Below, piece by piece: positions 46,122 to 60,156 of a stretch of 64,000 nt of DNA (the first letter of the stretch is position 1; each line of letters starts with the position of its first letter). The DNA comes from Cynocephalus volans. Taxonomy: Eukaryota; Chordata; Mammalia; Dermoptera; Cynocephalidae. The translations under genes and the position numbers were made by a program. The DNA is taken from contig NC_084463.1 in assembly GCF_027409185.1 (NCBI RefSeq), positions 155,422,369 to 155,486,368 on the forward strand. Reading direction: 5' to 3'. Below the pieces are notes generated by a model. It worked only from the letters and a program-made list of their open reading frames with translations. It did not search any database and was not told the origin of the DNA.

Positions 46122-46184
46122 TTTGATTTCCTGTTTCCTGTGACACCTTCCCTTGATTTGATTTCCTGTTTCCTGTGACACCTT
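46122..46184 (+). repeat. 28-nt direct duplication in the gene C leader
   Basis: The segment containing TTTCCTGTTTCCTGTGACAC occurs at 46122-46149 and again at 46157-46184, seven bases apart. B and A have one copy. Confidence 0.9.
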
Positions 46185-46202
46185 GGATCGAGATCTGAAG
46201 CA

Positions 46203-49200
46203 ATGAAGATCTCTGGCATGTTAGGAGGGCTCTTCATGCTTTTTGTGATTATTCACGGTCTTGATGATGGTAAGAAAAAAAGCGAGTTCTGGAGGGTGGT
46301 ATTTCAAGCAGTGGGGTGCATTGTTACATTTATAAACTTTCAGCTTTGGGATTTTATAATCTGATGATTATCTGCTAATACCTAATGGCTGTAAGTTTTT
46401 ACTCAGTTTACTCATGCATCTTCACCATTCTATTTCCTCTTGAATTCATAATTAGATGAGCTCAAGATGCTAGTTTTTTTTTTCCCCCCATTACTTGCAA
46501 ACATTTTGAGGTTCTTAGGTTCTTTTGTCTTGGACATGCTTGTTCCTTTGTAGAGTCTGAAATACTTTTAGTGAATGCGTAGGTCAGGAGAGACTGCCTG
46601 GTGTCTAGGACAGGAGGTTGTCTAGGTCTTCAGGTCTTTGGCTAAGAGGCAGGAAGTTTGGACAGAGTGGTCAGCTGCTTTCAATGATAAATGATTCCTA
46701 TTCAGAGCTAGCTCTCACATAGCCTATCAAGCTAACATGAACTGCTCAAATGATTTGAATAAGAAAAAATAAGTCAAAGCAGCTGATGCATTTTTTTTCC
46801 AAGTGGCTATAACCAGATATTGAAACTCTTCCATCCCTAGCCAGATCTGTATCTATTTTTTAGATATATTCATGGGTCAGCCTGTAATTTCTCTGTAACC
46901 AATTCACGTGATTTGAATCCCCCAAACTTTCAGCCTTCTTGCGTCCTAACGAAAGCCAACATTTCCTCCTCCTGAGGGAGGGTATCATCCCCGATCTCTG
47001 TATTGCTGTGTAGATATCCTCTCACACATCTCTGGCTTTCTTGTTCCTACTTCCTCTTTCAGTTACTGCCTCACTTTTCCTCTTTCCTTAAAACTACCTA
47101 TATTTATTCTAATTTCTTTTTTTTCTTTTGACCCACTTTAATGAGCCTTTCACCACAAGCATTCCATTAAAAATTAGTTTGTCTAGAACATTGGTGATTT
47201 CTACACAGTCACTGTACCATCAGCCCTCACTTACTTGATTTTTGTCACAGCCCATGGGAAGGATTGTTTCTTCTAAAAATATGCTTTGTTTGGCTTTGCA
47301 GGTCATGCCATTCTCGTCTCTTTTGTCCCACTTGACTGACATTTCTTCTCTCCTTTTCTGATATTGTCTTAATTGCCTGATCTTGATCACACATGGATTA
47401 GTCCCAGGACCTCTTTCTTACTCTGTCCCATGTTTGGTTTTCTGATTATCCTATCTAGTACCATGGCTTCACACAGCATTCTTGTGCTTATAATTGCTAC
47501 CTTATTTTTAATCTCCAGCCTGGATATTTTTTCTTAACTTTATGTGCATGTATCCCCCTGCCTGCTTGGCACCCCTGTTTGAATATCTAATAGCACCACA
47601 GATTTAACCTTTCTAAACCAAACTTCTGCTATGAACCTCCACATTTGCTTGTCTCACATCATTTTCCATCTCAACCAATGTTGACTGTGTCGGGAAGATA
47701 TAATTAAAAACAAAATCTTCCCCCAACCAAGAAAAACTCTCCACAAAGGTAGTAGACAAAGAAAACAGTCTTATTATGAAATAAGCAATAAACTAAAATG
47801 TGATACATATCACAGGCAAGCTGTTAAGAGATTGCAAAGACAGAAAGAAGTCTCACCCTTTTATGCAGCCAAGCAGGTATGACCCATTACCTACATGTTT
47901 TCAAGTTAAACAATAGTAGTCCTTAAGGGGTCTTGCCAACACCATTTATCATACATAATTCATTCTAGAACCAGTTTACCCAGGTTCTCCACATGGTAAT
48001 CAGGGTGACCATCTGTGTTAGCTAATTAATTGACTTTATCTAGAGAAAAAAACCTTCTCATTTCTTTATGATAGTAGATAGTTCCATAAATTAGAGCAAG
48101 GAATGCACTGAAGTTAGGCTCCCACCCTCTTACAGAAACTGGTCAGTAGGGGCACCCTTTCCCTTCTTGTTTACATTCCAAAATGATGGCTCCCAGGTCC
48201 TTGAGAAAGACAGTCCTGCATCACAAAGCTGGCAAAAGATCTGTTGGGCCTTCAAAACAACATATACATTTAAAAGTGAGAAAACCCTTAATGAGTTTTC
48301 TAAGGTAATTGCTGTAAGAAAAGGGAGGGGAGGGAAGTCTCCTCCCTTAGTTTTATCAGGGAGAATTAAGCCTCTTGTTTTTAAATTTGTATTTGTCTTT
48401 ACAACTGCACCTTCTGAGTTAGTAAAGCTGAAAATTATGATGTTATCCTGGTGGTCTCTTCCTGTTACTCCACACTTCAGCAAATGTTAGCTCTGCCTTC
48501 AAAATATTAGGAACTGGATCATGTCTTAGAACCCCAGCGTTACCACGCTCAGTGGTACCATCAGTATTTTTACTTGAATTATTGCACTGTCCTTACAACT
48601 GGTTTTGCGTGTCATCCCTGTTCCTGTTCCCTTAAAATATGTTCTCCACATGGCATACAGAGTGCTCTTGTTAAACTTAAGTCTGTGTCATAATTTTCCC
48701 AAGGCTTCTCATCTCCCTTAGAGTCAAGTACCTGGTCATGGCCTCCAGTACTGTATGTAATTTGTTTCTTATTAGTTCTCTGACCTTGACCTCACTTCCA
48801 GCCCCATTTACTATCTCCTCTCCTGCAGTACGGGACCCCTCCTTACCCAGGTTCTCCAGATATCTCCCATAATGTATCAATTGTGTTTTCTCTTCCCATT
48901 GTCTGCAGTGCTGTTCCTTTAGTTATCTGCATAACTCTTACACCCATTTGCCAGAGAACGTTGTTCAAACCTGGTAAGACCTTCTTATTGAGACTTTCTC
49001 AAATCATTGTATCTAAAATTTCAACCCTGAATATTTTTTGTTCCTTTTGTATCTTTTCTTAAATTTTTCTTACTATCTAAACTACTTCTATTTCTCTTAA
49101 CTGCTCATTAGAATAAAAGGTCAATGAGCAATAGAACTTGTTTTGTATGTATCTTAATGTCCTTTACTATATCCATTACCACCTTACATACTGGATTGGG

Positions 49201-52200
49201 GTTGGGATGGAAAATGAAGCACTTGAAGTTTGCACAAGCTTGGGATCACTAAGAAGCAACAACGCTTTTTGTGATGTCAGTACTAAAGTGTCTTTAATTT
49301 GAATGTGGTCATTTGAGTGTTGGGTTTTTCCTAACAGTTACACTTTGTCTCTTTTTATCTGCAGTGAAAGAAACAAAAATATATTTGACAAAGAGTCAGC
49401 AGAGACTCAAGATAGGGGCAAATGAAGAGAAAGGAAAAGAGAACAGTGTCAGATAAATAGACATTTCAGTCTAAACATACATAGCTTTAAATATATGATT
49501 AAAGATCCTTTAAAGCAGTAATCAAATCTGTGTCTGTCTCACCCAGACTGCTTTTTAGAGTACAGATGCTGGGCTCCCACCTCATCATGTGATACAGGAG
49601 GTCTGGATAGTGCTTAGGAATTTGTATTTCTGAGAAGTTTCTAGATGATGCTAACTGTTGATTCAGGCATCAGACTTTGAGAACCACTGCTTCAGAGTGT
49701 GAAGCTCTTTGTTTCAGGAAATTCAGATTAGTGCCCAGTTATGTTAGTGAAACCTGGATGTTGTGATGGTAGGAGGTAGAAGTAAGCAAGTCCATTTCAG
49801 AAGTCTAATTGAGTGGGCAGAAGAGAAAAAGTAAGATGTAAGAACATTTTGAATATAATCGTATAGGGATTTGGGGCGGGTGGGCAGAGCTGAGAAGGTT
49901 CCTTGGTTCATTCTGTGTTGATAAAGGAAGAAGTCTCAGGTATATTCCTCTGATACTCATTTTAACAGGTTCTATAGGACTTTAAATGAAGTATTTTTTA
50001 GTTTTTCTTTGATGCAAATTATGTTACTTTATTTCTAACATTATTGGACAATGACCAAATTAGCGTATAAAACTTGGCAATAGTTAATAAACATTAAAGT
50101 ATTCTTTGTGACCATGTCTATGCCTAACCTTATATAACTGTTCCATAGCCATAAAAAGGGATACTTTCATTTGACTGTTGTAATACACCTGTGACTGCTT
50201 CCTTTATGAACACAGGATGAATCTCATGCAGGCATAAGGAATTAGAGCTAAGCCTAACATCTATTTTATTTTTAAACTTACTGTACCACTTTGCAGACTA
50301 GGAAAGAGAGTATTAACCTGAAGGAAAATGTGAGTAGAGATGACTTCCTCTATCAGTTCTCAGAAAATATTCTTATAAGCCACAGTGATCAAATCAATAT
50401 GGCCTTGGCAAATTGCAGAACTGTGAATATATTTGTAAATAAAAGCATATTAAACCATCAAAAACTGCTTGAAAATGTAAAGACGATATGTATGGTGAAG
50501 TAGGCAATACAAATATTTCCTATTTAGTGCTGTAAATGCTCTAAAAGGAATATTGTTTCTGACAAAAAGGTGATGGTCCCTTGGCTTCTCTCTGGGTAGT
50601 ACGTACACGTTGAAGAACAAGTTTAATATGCAAAAATCCTTTTGTTATCAGATAAGAGGCAACTTTTTCCTATTACATCAAGCAATGAATGAAAGTTCCC
50701 CAGGTCCTATGTGTAGATCTAGTCTCTTCTAATTTAAAGCTCAGTGATTTCCAGGAAGTAAGTAGCTCCTGTGACTTTCTCTCCATTCAGAGGAGGAAAT
50801 TGAGTGATGTAAAGAGTAAGCAACTCACCCACGATCTCACAGTAAACAAATAATAGAAGTTGAACCAAGGCATTTTTGCTCAGGAGCTGGGCATGCAGGT
50901 TGACTAAGAGGTTAAAAATTTTCTGAGCTATTGGTTAGAGACAGACATGTTATCTAATATTTTCCTCTTCTTTCCCATCAGTGTCTGTCACCTGCTCTGA
51001 ATTCTGGCTCCGGGTCCAAATTAGACGAATACCTTATGTGGATAGCCTGATTCCCCAGATTTATGAGCTGTATTTAGGAAGTGGCTGTCCTGCAAACAGA
51101 GTGCTGCCTAGTTTCTTCGAGTTCATTTATACTCTTACTTCTTGTGGCATCAGGAAATATGTAAGAGCAGTTGTTGTTTTCAAAGACTTCGTCTTTTTGG
51201 GGGCTGTGGCCGGGGGATAGGGGGGTGTCAAAATCTACTTAACACTATGCAACCATTTTTAAATTATCAGGTGATTTTATATTTTTTGTGATCGACTGCC
51301 TTAATTTTCTGGACAATTCCACAGTAGACAAAATATCAGATAAAATGTGGAATTTTAAAAACCATGCATTCCTTTTACCTACCTTCCTCTAACACATCTA
51401 CCCTGCCTTTGGAGAGATTCTATATTCTCTGGATTAAAATCAAACTTGAAGTTAACATATTATTTTGAAATAATACCACAGTCCCTCACCTAGTTATAAT
51501 TGTTGATCTAAACATCCAATATGGGATATTGGGTTATGTCACTGCTGTGTAACTAAAGAAGAATTCGATCCTTTTTTCTGAAGCCAAAACACTTAAAATT
51601 CTATTAATCTTGAACAAAATGGATCATAATTAGAGAGCACACTAGGAGAAATTGAGAAGAGTAACATTTAAGTAATTATGTGCCAATTGTGCTAAAGAGT
51701 ATGTATGAGGCCTTAGTTCTTTGATCCCCAGGACATCCAGTGGATATTTTACTTATTTAATGAGCAAGTAGTGCTTGCCATGTGCCAGGTGATTTCTTTG
51801 CCTAACCCTCACAGCAATACTCTTGGCTAAATAGTATCATCCCCGTTCTAAAGAAGACATTGAAGAATCAAGTGAACAAGTAATTTGCCCACTGTCTCAG
51901 AGAGTGAAGTTGAAATTTAAATTGGGCATCTTAATCCGTTAAAGTCTGACATCTCATATCTATTTTTTGCCTTATGTAATCATGCTGTGTTTGGTAGCTT
52001 GGTTTCTTTTTGGATCCATATCTGTTCCACTTTTAGTACATATGATTATCTGGACCAATTGTACCTTTGGTTCCAGATATATGACACATACCCTTGTTTA
52101 CTGCTGCATCCATGATACCTAGAACAATGCCCAGCATGTGGCACTATACAAGTGCTAGTTAAGTAAAATGTAGGTTCTCAAATACTTGTGAAATAAATGA

Positions 52201-55200
52201 AAAGGCCATGTGAATCGTCAGTTTAGGTAATCATGGCAGGTCAGATGAAACTACTGCAAGACTTTTTCTGAGATTTCTAGGGAAGTGGTTCACCCTTTCT
52301 CATTGGGATTGCCAACAAGGATTCTTGAAGCAAATAAGTGCTGAGATTTCCATTTGCCACCACTGAGAAGAGACCTTGTCTGAAAAAGATGCCAACCCAT
52401 AGGAAGAGAAAGATAGGGGATTGTTAAGGGAGGGAGAGAGATGGGTATTTTACAACATGGTTGGAGTTCTATCATCTAGCTATTCCTAAAGCAAAATTAC
52501 CCTAGGACTTTTCAGGTACACAAACCAATTTGTGCTAAACTCAGACTGAGTGTCTCATGACAATATAAATATTTTCCTATATAATGCTCAACCCCATAAA
52601 TGACCTCTCAACCATTTTATAGATTAAAAAGATCAGGCCTGGTAATTCCTTGTCACATGACCAATAAATGTCAAAAGTGGTATTTGAACTTTGGCAATCT
52701 GAGGGACTAGCAAGTGTTTTTGAATACCATACTTCTGAAATCTTCAGTGTATATGCTTAAGTTGGAATATATCCAAATATTGAATATGGCTGACTATATG
52801 GAAGAGTTGAATTATCTCCTTTTGACACTGGCTTGTGTTTTTCAATTCTATAATATGAATATTTTAAATTAAAACATATAATGAGATGTAGACCAAATTT
52901 AGCAAGCAACCTATTCCTGTGAATTAAGTTGCATTGGAACACAGGCACAGTCATTTAGGTATTGTCTGTCAGCTCTCCTGCTATAATGGCAGAATTAAGT
53001 ATTTTCAAGAATATGTATGGTCTGCAAAGACCTAAATGTTCTCTGGCCAGTTTTAGAAAGTTTGCCCCCCTTGATTTATGTTATCACCATCTTACATGTA
53101 GGGAAGGTGGAAACTGCTCTACAACTATAAAATATTTCATCAAAGTTTATATCCAAAGTAAATTGCAGATCCTGTCCTAAAATGTAAATCTGCCCATATA
53201 ATCCAGATGTGTCACAAAGTTCTGCTCTCCTTCTCCTCCTTAATGGAACTCTGTATTTTTGTAACTCTGACTTTTATTTTTGAAGTATCAGACTTAATTG
53301 AAATAACCAAACTCTTTTTTCCCTTCAGGACAGCCCATGGGGCATCCTCATTGAAAGTTCAGTTACTTATGAACCAGTGTTTTTAAATATCAGAGGTTAT
53401 ACTGAAGTGACATGCACTATTCAAAGGTAAGTCTACCTGACCAGAAATTAGTTACTTTTAACACTTTCTTGGCTGCCAGCTGTTTCTGATGAGAGTAAAG
53501 ATGTTAGAAAGTGTGAGGAAGTTGACCCCTGAGACCTGTCTGGTTGACAACATTTTGTCCAGTCATATGAGTAGATACAGTATATGATATTATACATGTA
53601 TATTAATATTTAAAGTTGATTCTCTTAATCTATTTTATTTATTTATTTATTTTTATTTTATTATGTCGATATACATTGTGGCTGATTATTGTGGCCCATC
53701 ACCAAAACCTCCCTCCCTCCTCCCTCCCCCCCTCCCCCCCAACAATGTCCTTTCTGTTTGCTTGTCGTATCAACTTCAAGTAATTGTGGTTGTTATATCT
53801 TCTTCCCCCCCCACACGGTTTTTTTTTTGGTGTGTGTGTGTGTGTGAATTATATATTAATTTTTAGCTCCCACCAATAAGTGAGAACATGTGGTATTTCT
53901 CTTTCTGTGCCTGACTTGTTTCACTTAACATAATTCTCTCAAGGTCCATCCATATTGTTGCAAATGGCAGTATTTCATTCATTTTTATAGCTGAGTAGTA
54001 TTCCATTGTGTAGATGTACCACATTTTCCGTATCCACTCATCTGATGATGGACATTTGGGCTGGTTCCAACTCTTGGCTATTGTAAAGAGTGCTGCAATG
54101 AACATTGGGGAACAGGTATACCTTCGACTTGATTTCCATTCCTCTGGGTATATTTCTAACAGTGGGATAGCTGGGTCGTATGGTACATCTATCTGCAATT
54201 GTTTGAGGAACCTCCATACCATTTTCCATAGAGGCTGCACCATTTTGCAGTCCCACCAACAATGTATGAGAGTTCCTTTTTCTCCACAACCTCGCCAGCA
54301 TTTATCGTTCAGAGTCTTTTGGATTTTAGCCATCCTAACTAGGGTTAGACGGTATCTTAGTGTGGTTTTGATTTGCATTTCCCGGATGCTGAGTAATGTT
54401 GAGCATTTTTTCATATGTCTGTTGGCCATTTGTGTATCTTCCTTAGAGAAATGCCTACTTAGCTCTTTTGCCCATTTTTTAATTGGGTTGCTTGTTTTTT
54501 TCTTGTAAAGTTGTTTGTGTTCCTTATATATTCTGGATATTAATCCTTTGTCAGATGTATATTTTGCAAATATTTTCTCCCACTCTGGTTGTCTTTTAAC
54601 TCTGTTAATTGTTTCTTTTGCTGTGCAGAAGCTTTTTAGTTTGATATAATCCCATTTGTTTATTTTTCCTTTGGTTGCCTATGCTTTTGGGGTTGTATTC
54701 ATGAAGGGTTGTATTCATGAAGTCTGTGCCCAGTCCTATTTCCTGAAGTGTTTCTCCTATGTTTTCTTTAAGAAGTTTTATTGTTTCAGGGTGTATATTT
54801 AAATCCTTAATCCATTTTGAGTTGATTTTAGTATAGGGTGAGAGGTATGGATCTAGTTTCATTCTCCTGCATATGGATATCCAATTCTCCCAGCACCATT
54901 TGCTGAAGAGGCAGTCCCTTCCCCAGTGAATAGGCTTGGTGCCTCTGTCAAAGATCAGATGGAAGTAAGTGTGTGGGTTGATTTCTGGATTCTCTATTCT
55001 ATTCCATTGGTCAATGTGTCTGCTTTTATGCCAGTACCATACTGTTTTGGTTATTATAGCTTTGTAGTATAGCTTAAAGTCAGCTAGTGTTATGCCTCCA
55101 GCTTTATTTTTTTTGCTCAGCATTGCTTTGGCTATGCGTGGTCTTTTATTATTACATATAAATGTCTGTATAGTTCTTTCCATTTCTGAGAAAAATGTCT

Positions 55201-58200
55201 TTGGAATTTTGATGGGGATTGCATTGAATTTGTATATCACTTTGGGTAGTATGGACATTTTCACTATGTTGATTCTTCCAATCCAAGAGCATGGGATATC
55301 TTTCCATCTTCTTGTATCCTCTCTAATTTCTCTCAGCAGTGGTTTGTAGTTCTCATGATAGAGATTTTTCACCTCCTTGGTTAACTCAATTCCTAAGTAT
55401 TTAATTTTTTTGGTGGCTATTGTAAATGGGCAGGCTTTCTTGATTTCTCCTTCTGCATGTTCACTATTGGAGAAAAGAAATGCTACTGATTTTTGTGTGT
55501 TGATTTTGTATCCTGCTACTGTGCTGAAATCATTTATCAATTCCAACAGTTTTTTTGTAGAGGTTTTAGGCTGTTCGATATATAGGATCATGTCATCTGC
55601 AAACAGGGACAGTTAGACTTCATCTTTTCCAATCTGGATGCCCTTTATTTCCTTCTCTTCTCTGATTGCTCTGGCTAGTACTTCCAACACTATGTTGAAT
55701 AGGAGTGGTGAGAGTGGGCATCCTTGTCTAGTTCCTGTTCTTAAAGGAAAAGATTTCAGCTTTTCCCCATTCAGGATGATATTGGCAGTGGGTTTGGCAT
55801 ATATGGCTTTAATTATGTTGAGATACTTTCCCTCTATACCTAACTTATAGAGGGTCTTTGTCATGAATGAGTGCTGAACTTTATCAAATGCTTTTTCAGC
55901 ATGTATAGAGATGATCATATGGTCCTTGTGTTTGACTTTATTAATATGGTGTATCACATTTATTGATTTGCGTATGTTGAACCAACCTTGCATCCCTGGG
56001 ATGAATCCCACTTGATCATGGTGAATAATTTTACGTATGTGTTGCTGTATTCTGTTTGCTAGTATTTTAGTGAGGATTTTTGCATCTATATTCATCAAGG
56101 ATATCGGCCTGTAGTTTTCTTTTTTGGTTATATCTTTACCTGGTTTTGGTATCAGGATGATGTTTGCTTCATAGAGTGATTTTGGGTGATTTGCGTCCGT
56201 TTCAATCTTTTGGAATAGTTTGTAAAGAATCGGTGTCAATTCCTCTTTGAATGTTTGGTAAAATTCTGCTGTGAATCCATCTGGTCCTGGGCTTTTCTTT
56301 GTTGGGAGCCTTCTGATAACAGCTTCAATCTCCTTTATTGTTATTGGTCTGTTCAAATTTTCTACGTCTTCATGGTTCCGTTTTGGGAGCTTGTGTGTGT
56401 CCAGAAATTTATCCATTTCCTTCAGGTTTTCAAATTTGTTGGTGTATAGTTGCTCATAGTAATCTTTAATGATTCTTTGTATTTCTGTGGTATCAGTTGT
56501 GATATATCTCCTTTTTCACTTCTGATTTTTATTTGGGTCTTCTTTTTTCTTTAGTTAGCCTGGCTAGTGGTTTGTCTAATTTATCTTCTCAAAAAACAAG
56601 TTTTTGTTTCTTTGATCTTTTGTTTCATACTTTTGGTCTCTGTTTCATTTAGTTCTGCTGATTTTAATTCTTTCCCTCTACTAACTTTGGGATTGGATTG
56701 TTGTTTTTGTAGTTCTTTAAGGTATAATGATAGGTTATTTGATGTCTTCCTATTCTCTTGATGTAAGCGTTTATTGCAATAAACTTTCCTCTTAGCTCTC
56801 CTTTTGCAGTATCCCATAGGTTTTGGTATGATGTGTTGCTGTCATTAGTTTTGAATTTTTTTGATTTCCTGTTTGATTTCTTCTTTAACCCATGTCATTC
56901 AGGGGCATGTTTAATTCCAAGTATTTGTGTGACTTCCAAAGTTTCATTTGTTATTGATTTATAGTTTTAATCCACTGTGGTTTGAGAAGATACATGAAAT
57001 GATTTCAGTATTTTTACATTTGTTGATACTTGATTTGTGGCCTAATATGTGATCTTTCTTGGAGAATGTTCCATGTGCTGATGAGAATATATATGCTCTA
57101 GTTGTTGGGTGAAATGTTCTATATATATCCACCAAGTCCGATTGGTCTAATATATAGTTTAAATCCTGTGTTTCCCTATTGATTTGTTGCCTAGATGATC
57201 TGTCCAGTGCTGAGAAGGAGATGTTCAGGTCTCCAACTATTACTGTATTGAGATCTCTCTCTCTTTTAGGTGTAGTAATATTTGCTTTATAAACTAGGTG
57301 CACCAGTGTTGGGTGCCTATATATTTATAATTGTCGTGTTTCTGGGTGGATAGACCCCTTTATCATTATATAATGGTCTTCTTTGTCTCTTCTTATAGTT
57401 TTGGTTTAAAGTCTATTTTATCTGATATGAAAATAGCTACTCCTGCTCAATTTTGGTTTCCATTTGCATGGTGTATTAGTGGGGTCTAGTCTTTTAATCC
57501 AGCCGGCCACTCTGTCTTTTGAGTGGGGAGTTCAATCCATTAACATTTAACATTGCTATTGAAAGGTGTTGTCTAACTCCTGTCACTTAATTGCTTTTGT
57601 GTGATTGTTTTAAGTAACTTTTGTTCCTTTCTTTCCCTATTCTGTAACTTTCGAGTTTGTTTTTGAGGTGGTGCAGTACAATTTTTTCCTCTTTCTTGTT
57701 TGTCTATGTGTTCTATCAGTGAGATCAGTTCTTCCTAGTGTATTCATGGTGGTAATTTTTTGTTTTTTGGATTCCAGATGCAGGACTCCCTTGAGGGTTT
57801 CTTATAGAGCCAGTCATGTGGTGCTGAATTCCCATAGAATTTATCTGGGAAATACACTATGTCTTTTATATCTGAAGGATAGCCTTGCTGGGTACAGTAT
57901 TCTTGGCTGAGTTTTTATTTTTATTTTTTTTTAGTACTTTATATTATCATCCCATTTTCTTCTGTCCTGTAGTGTTTCTGCTGAGAAGTCTGCTGTTCAT
58001 CTGATGGGGGCTCACTTATGACCATGGCTTGTCAAAGTAGGGAAAAAGAATGAAATAGAAGGGGTATGTGTGTGTCTCAACCTGATACAATTGTTGTACA
58101 TTTCTAGTAACACTGGTGAAATAGATGTACACTATGGACTGTAAACATAGCTCAAATTATGAACACTTGAGTCTTTATGGGGCACTACAAGGCATAGAGA

Positions 58201-60156
58201 TGCCCACTGCATGCATTTTGATGGGCTAATCTAGTTCTACCCAAATGTCACTTTTGATGCCCCCTTTCCAGTCCCCTCTCCTGGTTGTTGATCATTGAGC
58301 TTCTTATTTCTTGGGGACCCCATACAGGTAAGTATTGTTGGTTGTTGTATTTGAGAAATAGCTCAAGCCCAGGTATTTAGTAGATACTAAATATTGAGGA
58401 AGTATGTTCTTCCACTCTGCCCCTTTTTCACTCTGCCCCCTTTTTCACTCTGCCCCCTTTTTCACTCTGCCCCCTTTTCACTCTGCCCCCTTTTCACTCT
58501 GCCCCCTTTTCACTCTGCCCCCTTTTCACTCTGCCCCCTTTTCACTCTGCCCCCTTTTCACTCTGCCCCCTTTTCACTCTGCCCCCTTTTCACTCTGCCC
58601 CCTTTTCACTCTGCCCCTTTTTCACTCTTATCTCTCAAAGGCCCCCCACCCCCACCCCACTAAAGAGGCATATATGGAAGATATACCAGTCTACTGTGTG
58701 AGCAGATGGCCACTTGGAAGTGAGATGTCCATCTTTTTATCTCCAGTGTAGGTACTCTCAGCATTTAAGGCTCCACTTAAAACATTCTTAATTGGCTTCA
58801 TTAAAGAGAAGCACTTCAGTATCCCCCTCACCCTCTAGACCAGGGACACAAAACTCTGTCTCTTTAATAATTTTCTATAGACTGTGGGGTAAGATGATTG
58901 GAAATAATAGCTGGTTCAGCAACTTTTCAAGAGATTCTGGAACTTGATACTTTGGTTTTAGCTCTGAGTCACAATTACTAATTCTGGAGTATTGGGAAGT
59001 CCTAACCAGTATTCTGTTAGAAACATTTTCTTGTATCTGTGAAATTCTCATTTATGTATTAAACCACTTGACTTGACATTCTAAGCCTTACAACCCAAAG
59101 AGTGCTGTGTAGTTTAGTTTCTATCCTCACATTCTCAGCCATCTTAAAAAATAGTAATATACACACAAGCCTCAAATCCATGTATATCTTTTCCCCTGCT
59201 CTTTCAGAGAGTTTCCATTCACCTTTGTGCCAAAAGAGATAGAGAATCAGAGTAGTGCATCTGAGGAAACATCCCAAGGGCTAGTGGAAAAGAAAAACTC
59301 AGCATCATCTCAAGTAGAAAATTTGGGGCCCCATCAAGAAGTGTCATTTGGGTGAGTATTTTAACTTAATACTATGAATATTTTCCGGTATACTTTTTAA
59401 AAGGCAAGAGTTCAAGGTGACACATATCACACATTGTATACCACGTGCCTGCATAATTTCAGCTTAGGATCATTCTGACCATGCATTTGTGGTGACTAGA
59501 GATATACTTTTGTCATAGTTGTTTCTCATTCTCTCAAATAAAACATAATAGATTTGCCAGGAACCCTGAATAGCTGTTAGTGTTACCAATCCTAACCCAA
59601 CCAGAGAATAAAACTTTGACTATAACATAAATATAGAACTGGAAATTTCCAAGAATTGCCATGAAGATAGTAATATGTGTGTTTATTCTAACATTCACAT
59701 TTTGTTTGGCAAGAACTAAATACCTGCAAGAGAAAGCTCTTTTCGAATGCGGAGAAACTTAATTATTCAAGTAGCACATAGCCCTTGGACTTGGGCATCC
59801 TGGAAGGGACAGGTACTGTACATTTTTATTTCAGGGATCTATTAGCCATCTTAAATCAAAATTTGAGACACCAGTTTTACATAAAACTTACATATAGCTA
59901 TTATTGGTTAATAAGTATAAGTAATGCATTGACTATACTTGAATCATTACAATTTGTAATAGGTTCTATAGCTTAAAATAGATGACCTCTTTCCCATTCC
60001 CTGTATTTTTTACTTGAGCCACAGTAAAATATATGAGGGATTTTTCTGCAATAGTTTCCTGTTAGTACTATTGCCTGACTGTTTCTTTTCCTTCCTTGCA
60101 GGAACAGAGTAGTTTGTCCCCTGTTGGATTATTACATTTTTATACCTTGGTCTTAA
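46203..60156 (+). CDS. Gene C: PLAC1/OOSP-family secreted protein, five exons
   Basis: Exons 46203-46269, 50982-51160, 53329-53426, 59208-59351 and 60102-60156 (TAA) join into 543 nt, 180 residues, phases 1, 0, 2, 2. Exon 1 encodes a signal peptide ([19 protein letters not shown]). Exon 2 is the ZP-N-like core with [23 protein letters not shown] and SCGIRKY, close to PLAC1 in pattern. Exon 3 holds EVTCTIQ. Exon 4 is 12 nt longer than in B and rich in acidic and serine residues ([15 protein letters not shown]), with a possible N-glycosylation site (NQS). All splice sites are canonical and no lesion is seen, despite a 4.3-kb L1 in intron 3 and an LTR in intron 1. The likely role is as for the family: a secreted oocyte or placental factor; this is inference. 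Probably an OOSP member; which one is not decided. Confidence 0.88.
47690..48500 (-). mobile_element. Probable LTR in intron 1 of gene C
   Basis: Absent from the short intron 1 of B. Starts near TGTGTCGGGAAG; on the minus strand GGCTGCATAAAAGG is a TATA-like site. The overlapping open frames at 48130-48490 on both strands lie inside it. Class not certain. Confidence 0.45.
48501..50981. other. Rest of intron 1 of gene C
   Basis: About 49515-49705 is a Charlie/MER5-like element ending TTTGAGAACCACTGCTTCAG. The frame at 50291-50503 has no family resemblance and no splice support. Confidence 0.5.
52888..53075 (-). mobile_element. hAT-like element in intron 2 of C
   Basis: Third copy at the shared position (see 19782-19977 and 35003-35218), with GGCCAGTTTTAGAAAGTTTG. 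Confidence 0.55.
53630..57990 (-). mobile_element. Long, disrupted L1 in intron 3 of gene C, reversed
   Basis: Minus-strand order: endonuclease piece 57303-56959 ([15 protein letters not shown]), 56817-56581, reverse transcriptase 56416-55613 ([12 protein letters not shown]), then 55591-54605 ([11 protein letters not shown]), and the C-terminal part 54429-53863 ([16 protein letters not shown]). A stop codon stands just before the FADD catalytic motif, and other breaks separate the pieces. The 3' UTR with pyrimidine-rich tracts is at 53640-53860. ORF1 is not seen. No longer mobile. Confidence 0.85.
58413..58629 (+). repeat. 16-17-bp minisatellite, about 13 units, intron 3 of C
   Basis: Unit CACTCTGCCCCCTTTT, very uniform. 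The long open frames through it on the plus strand come from the repeat and are not genes. At the same place B has a single related segment (CTACTCTGCCTGCCTTTTCT near 37583). Confidence 0.95.

Noticed and set aside
54014..54508. 164-codon plus-strand frame
   Set aside because: Antisense shadow of the L1 ORF2 C-terminal part at 54429-53863.
58394..58751. Two long overlapping open frames with [11 protein letters not shown] repeats
   Set aside because: They come from a 16-bp minisatellite whose unit lacks stops; no start context or family, and they lie in intron 3 of gene C.
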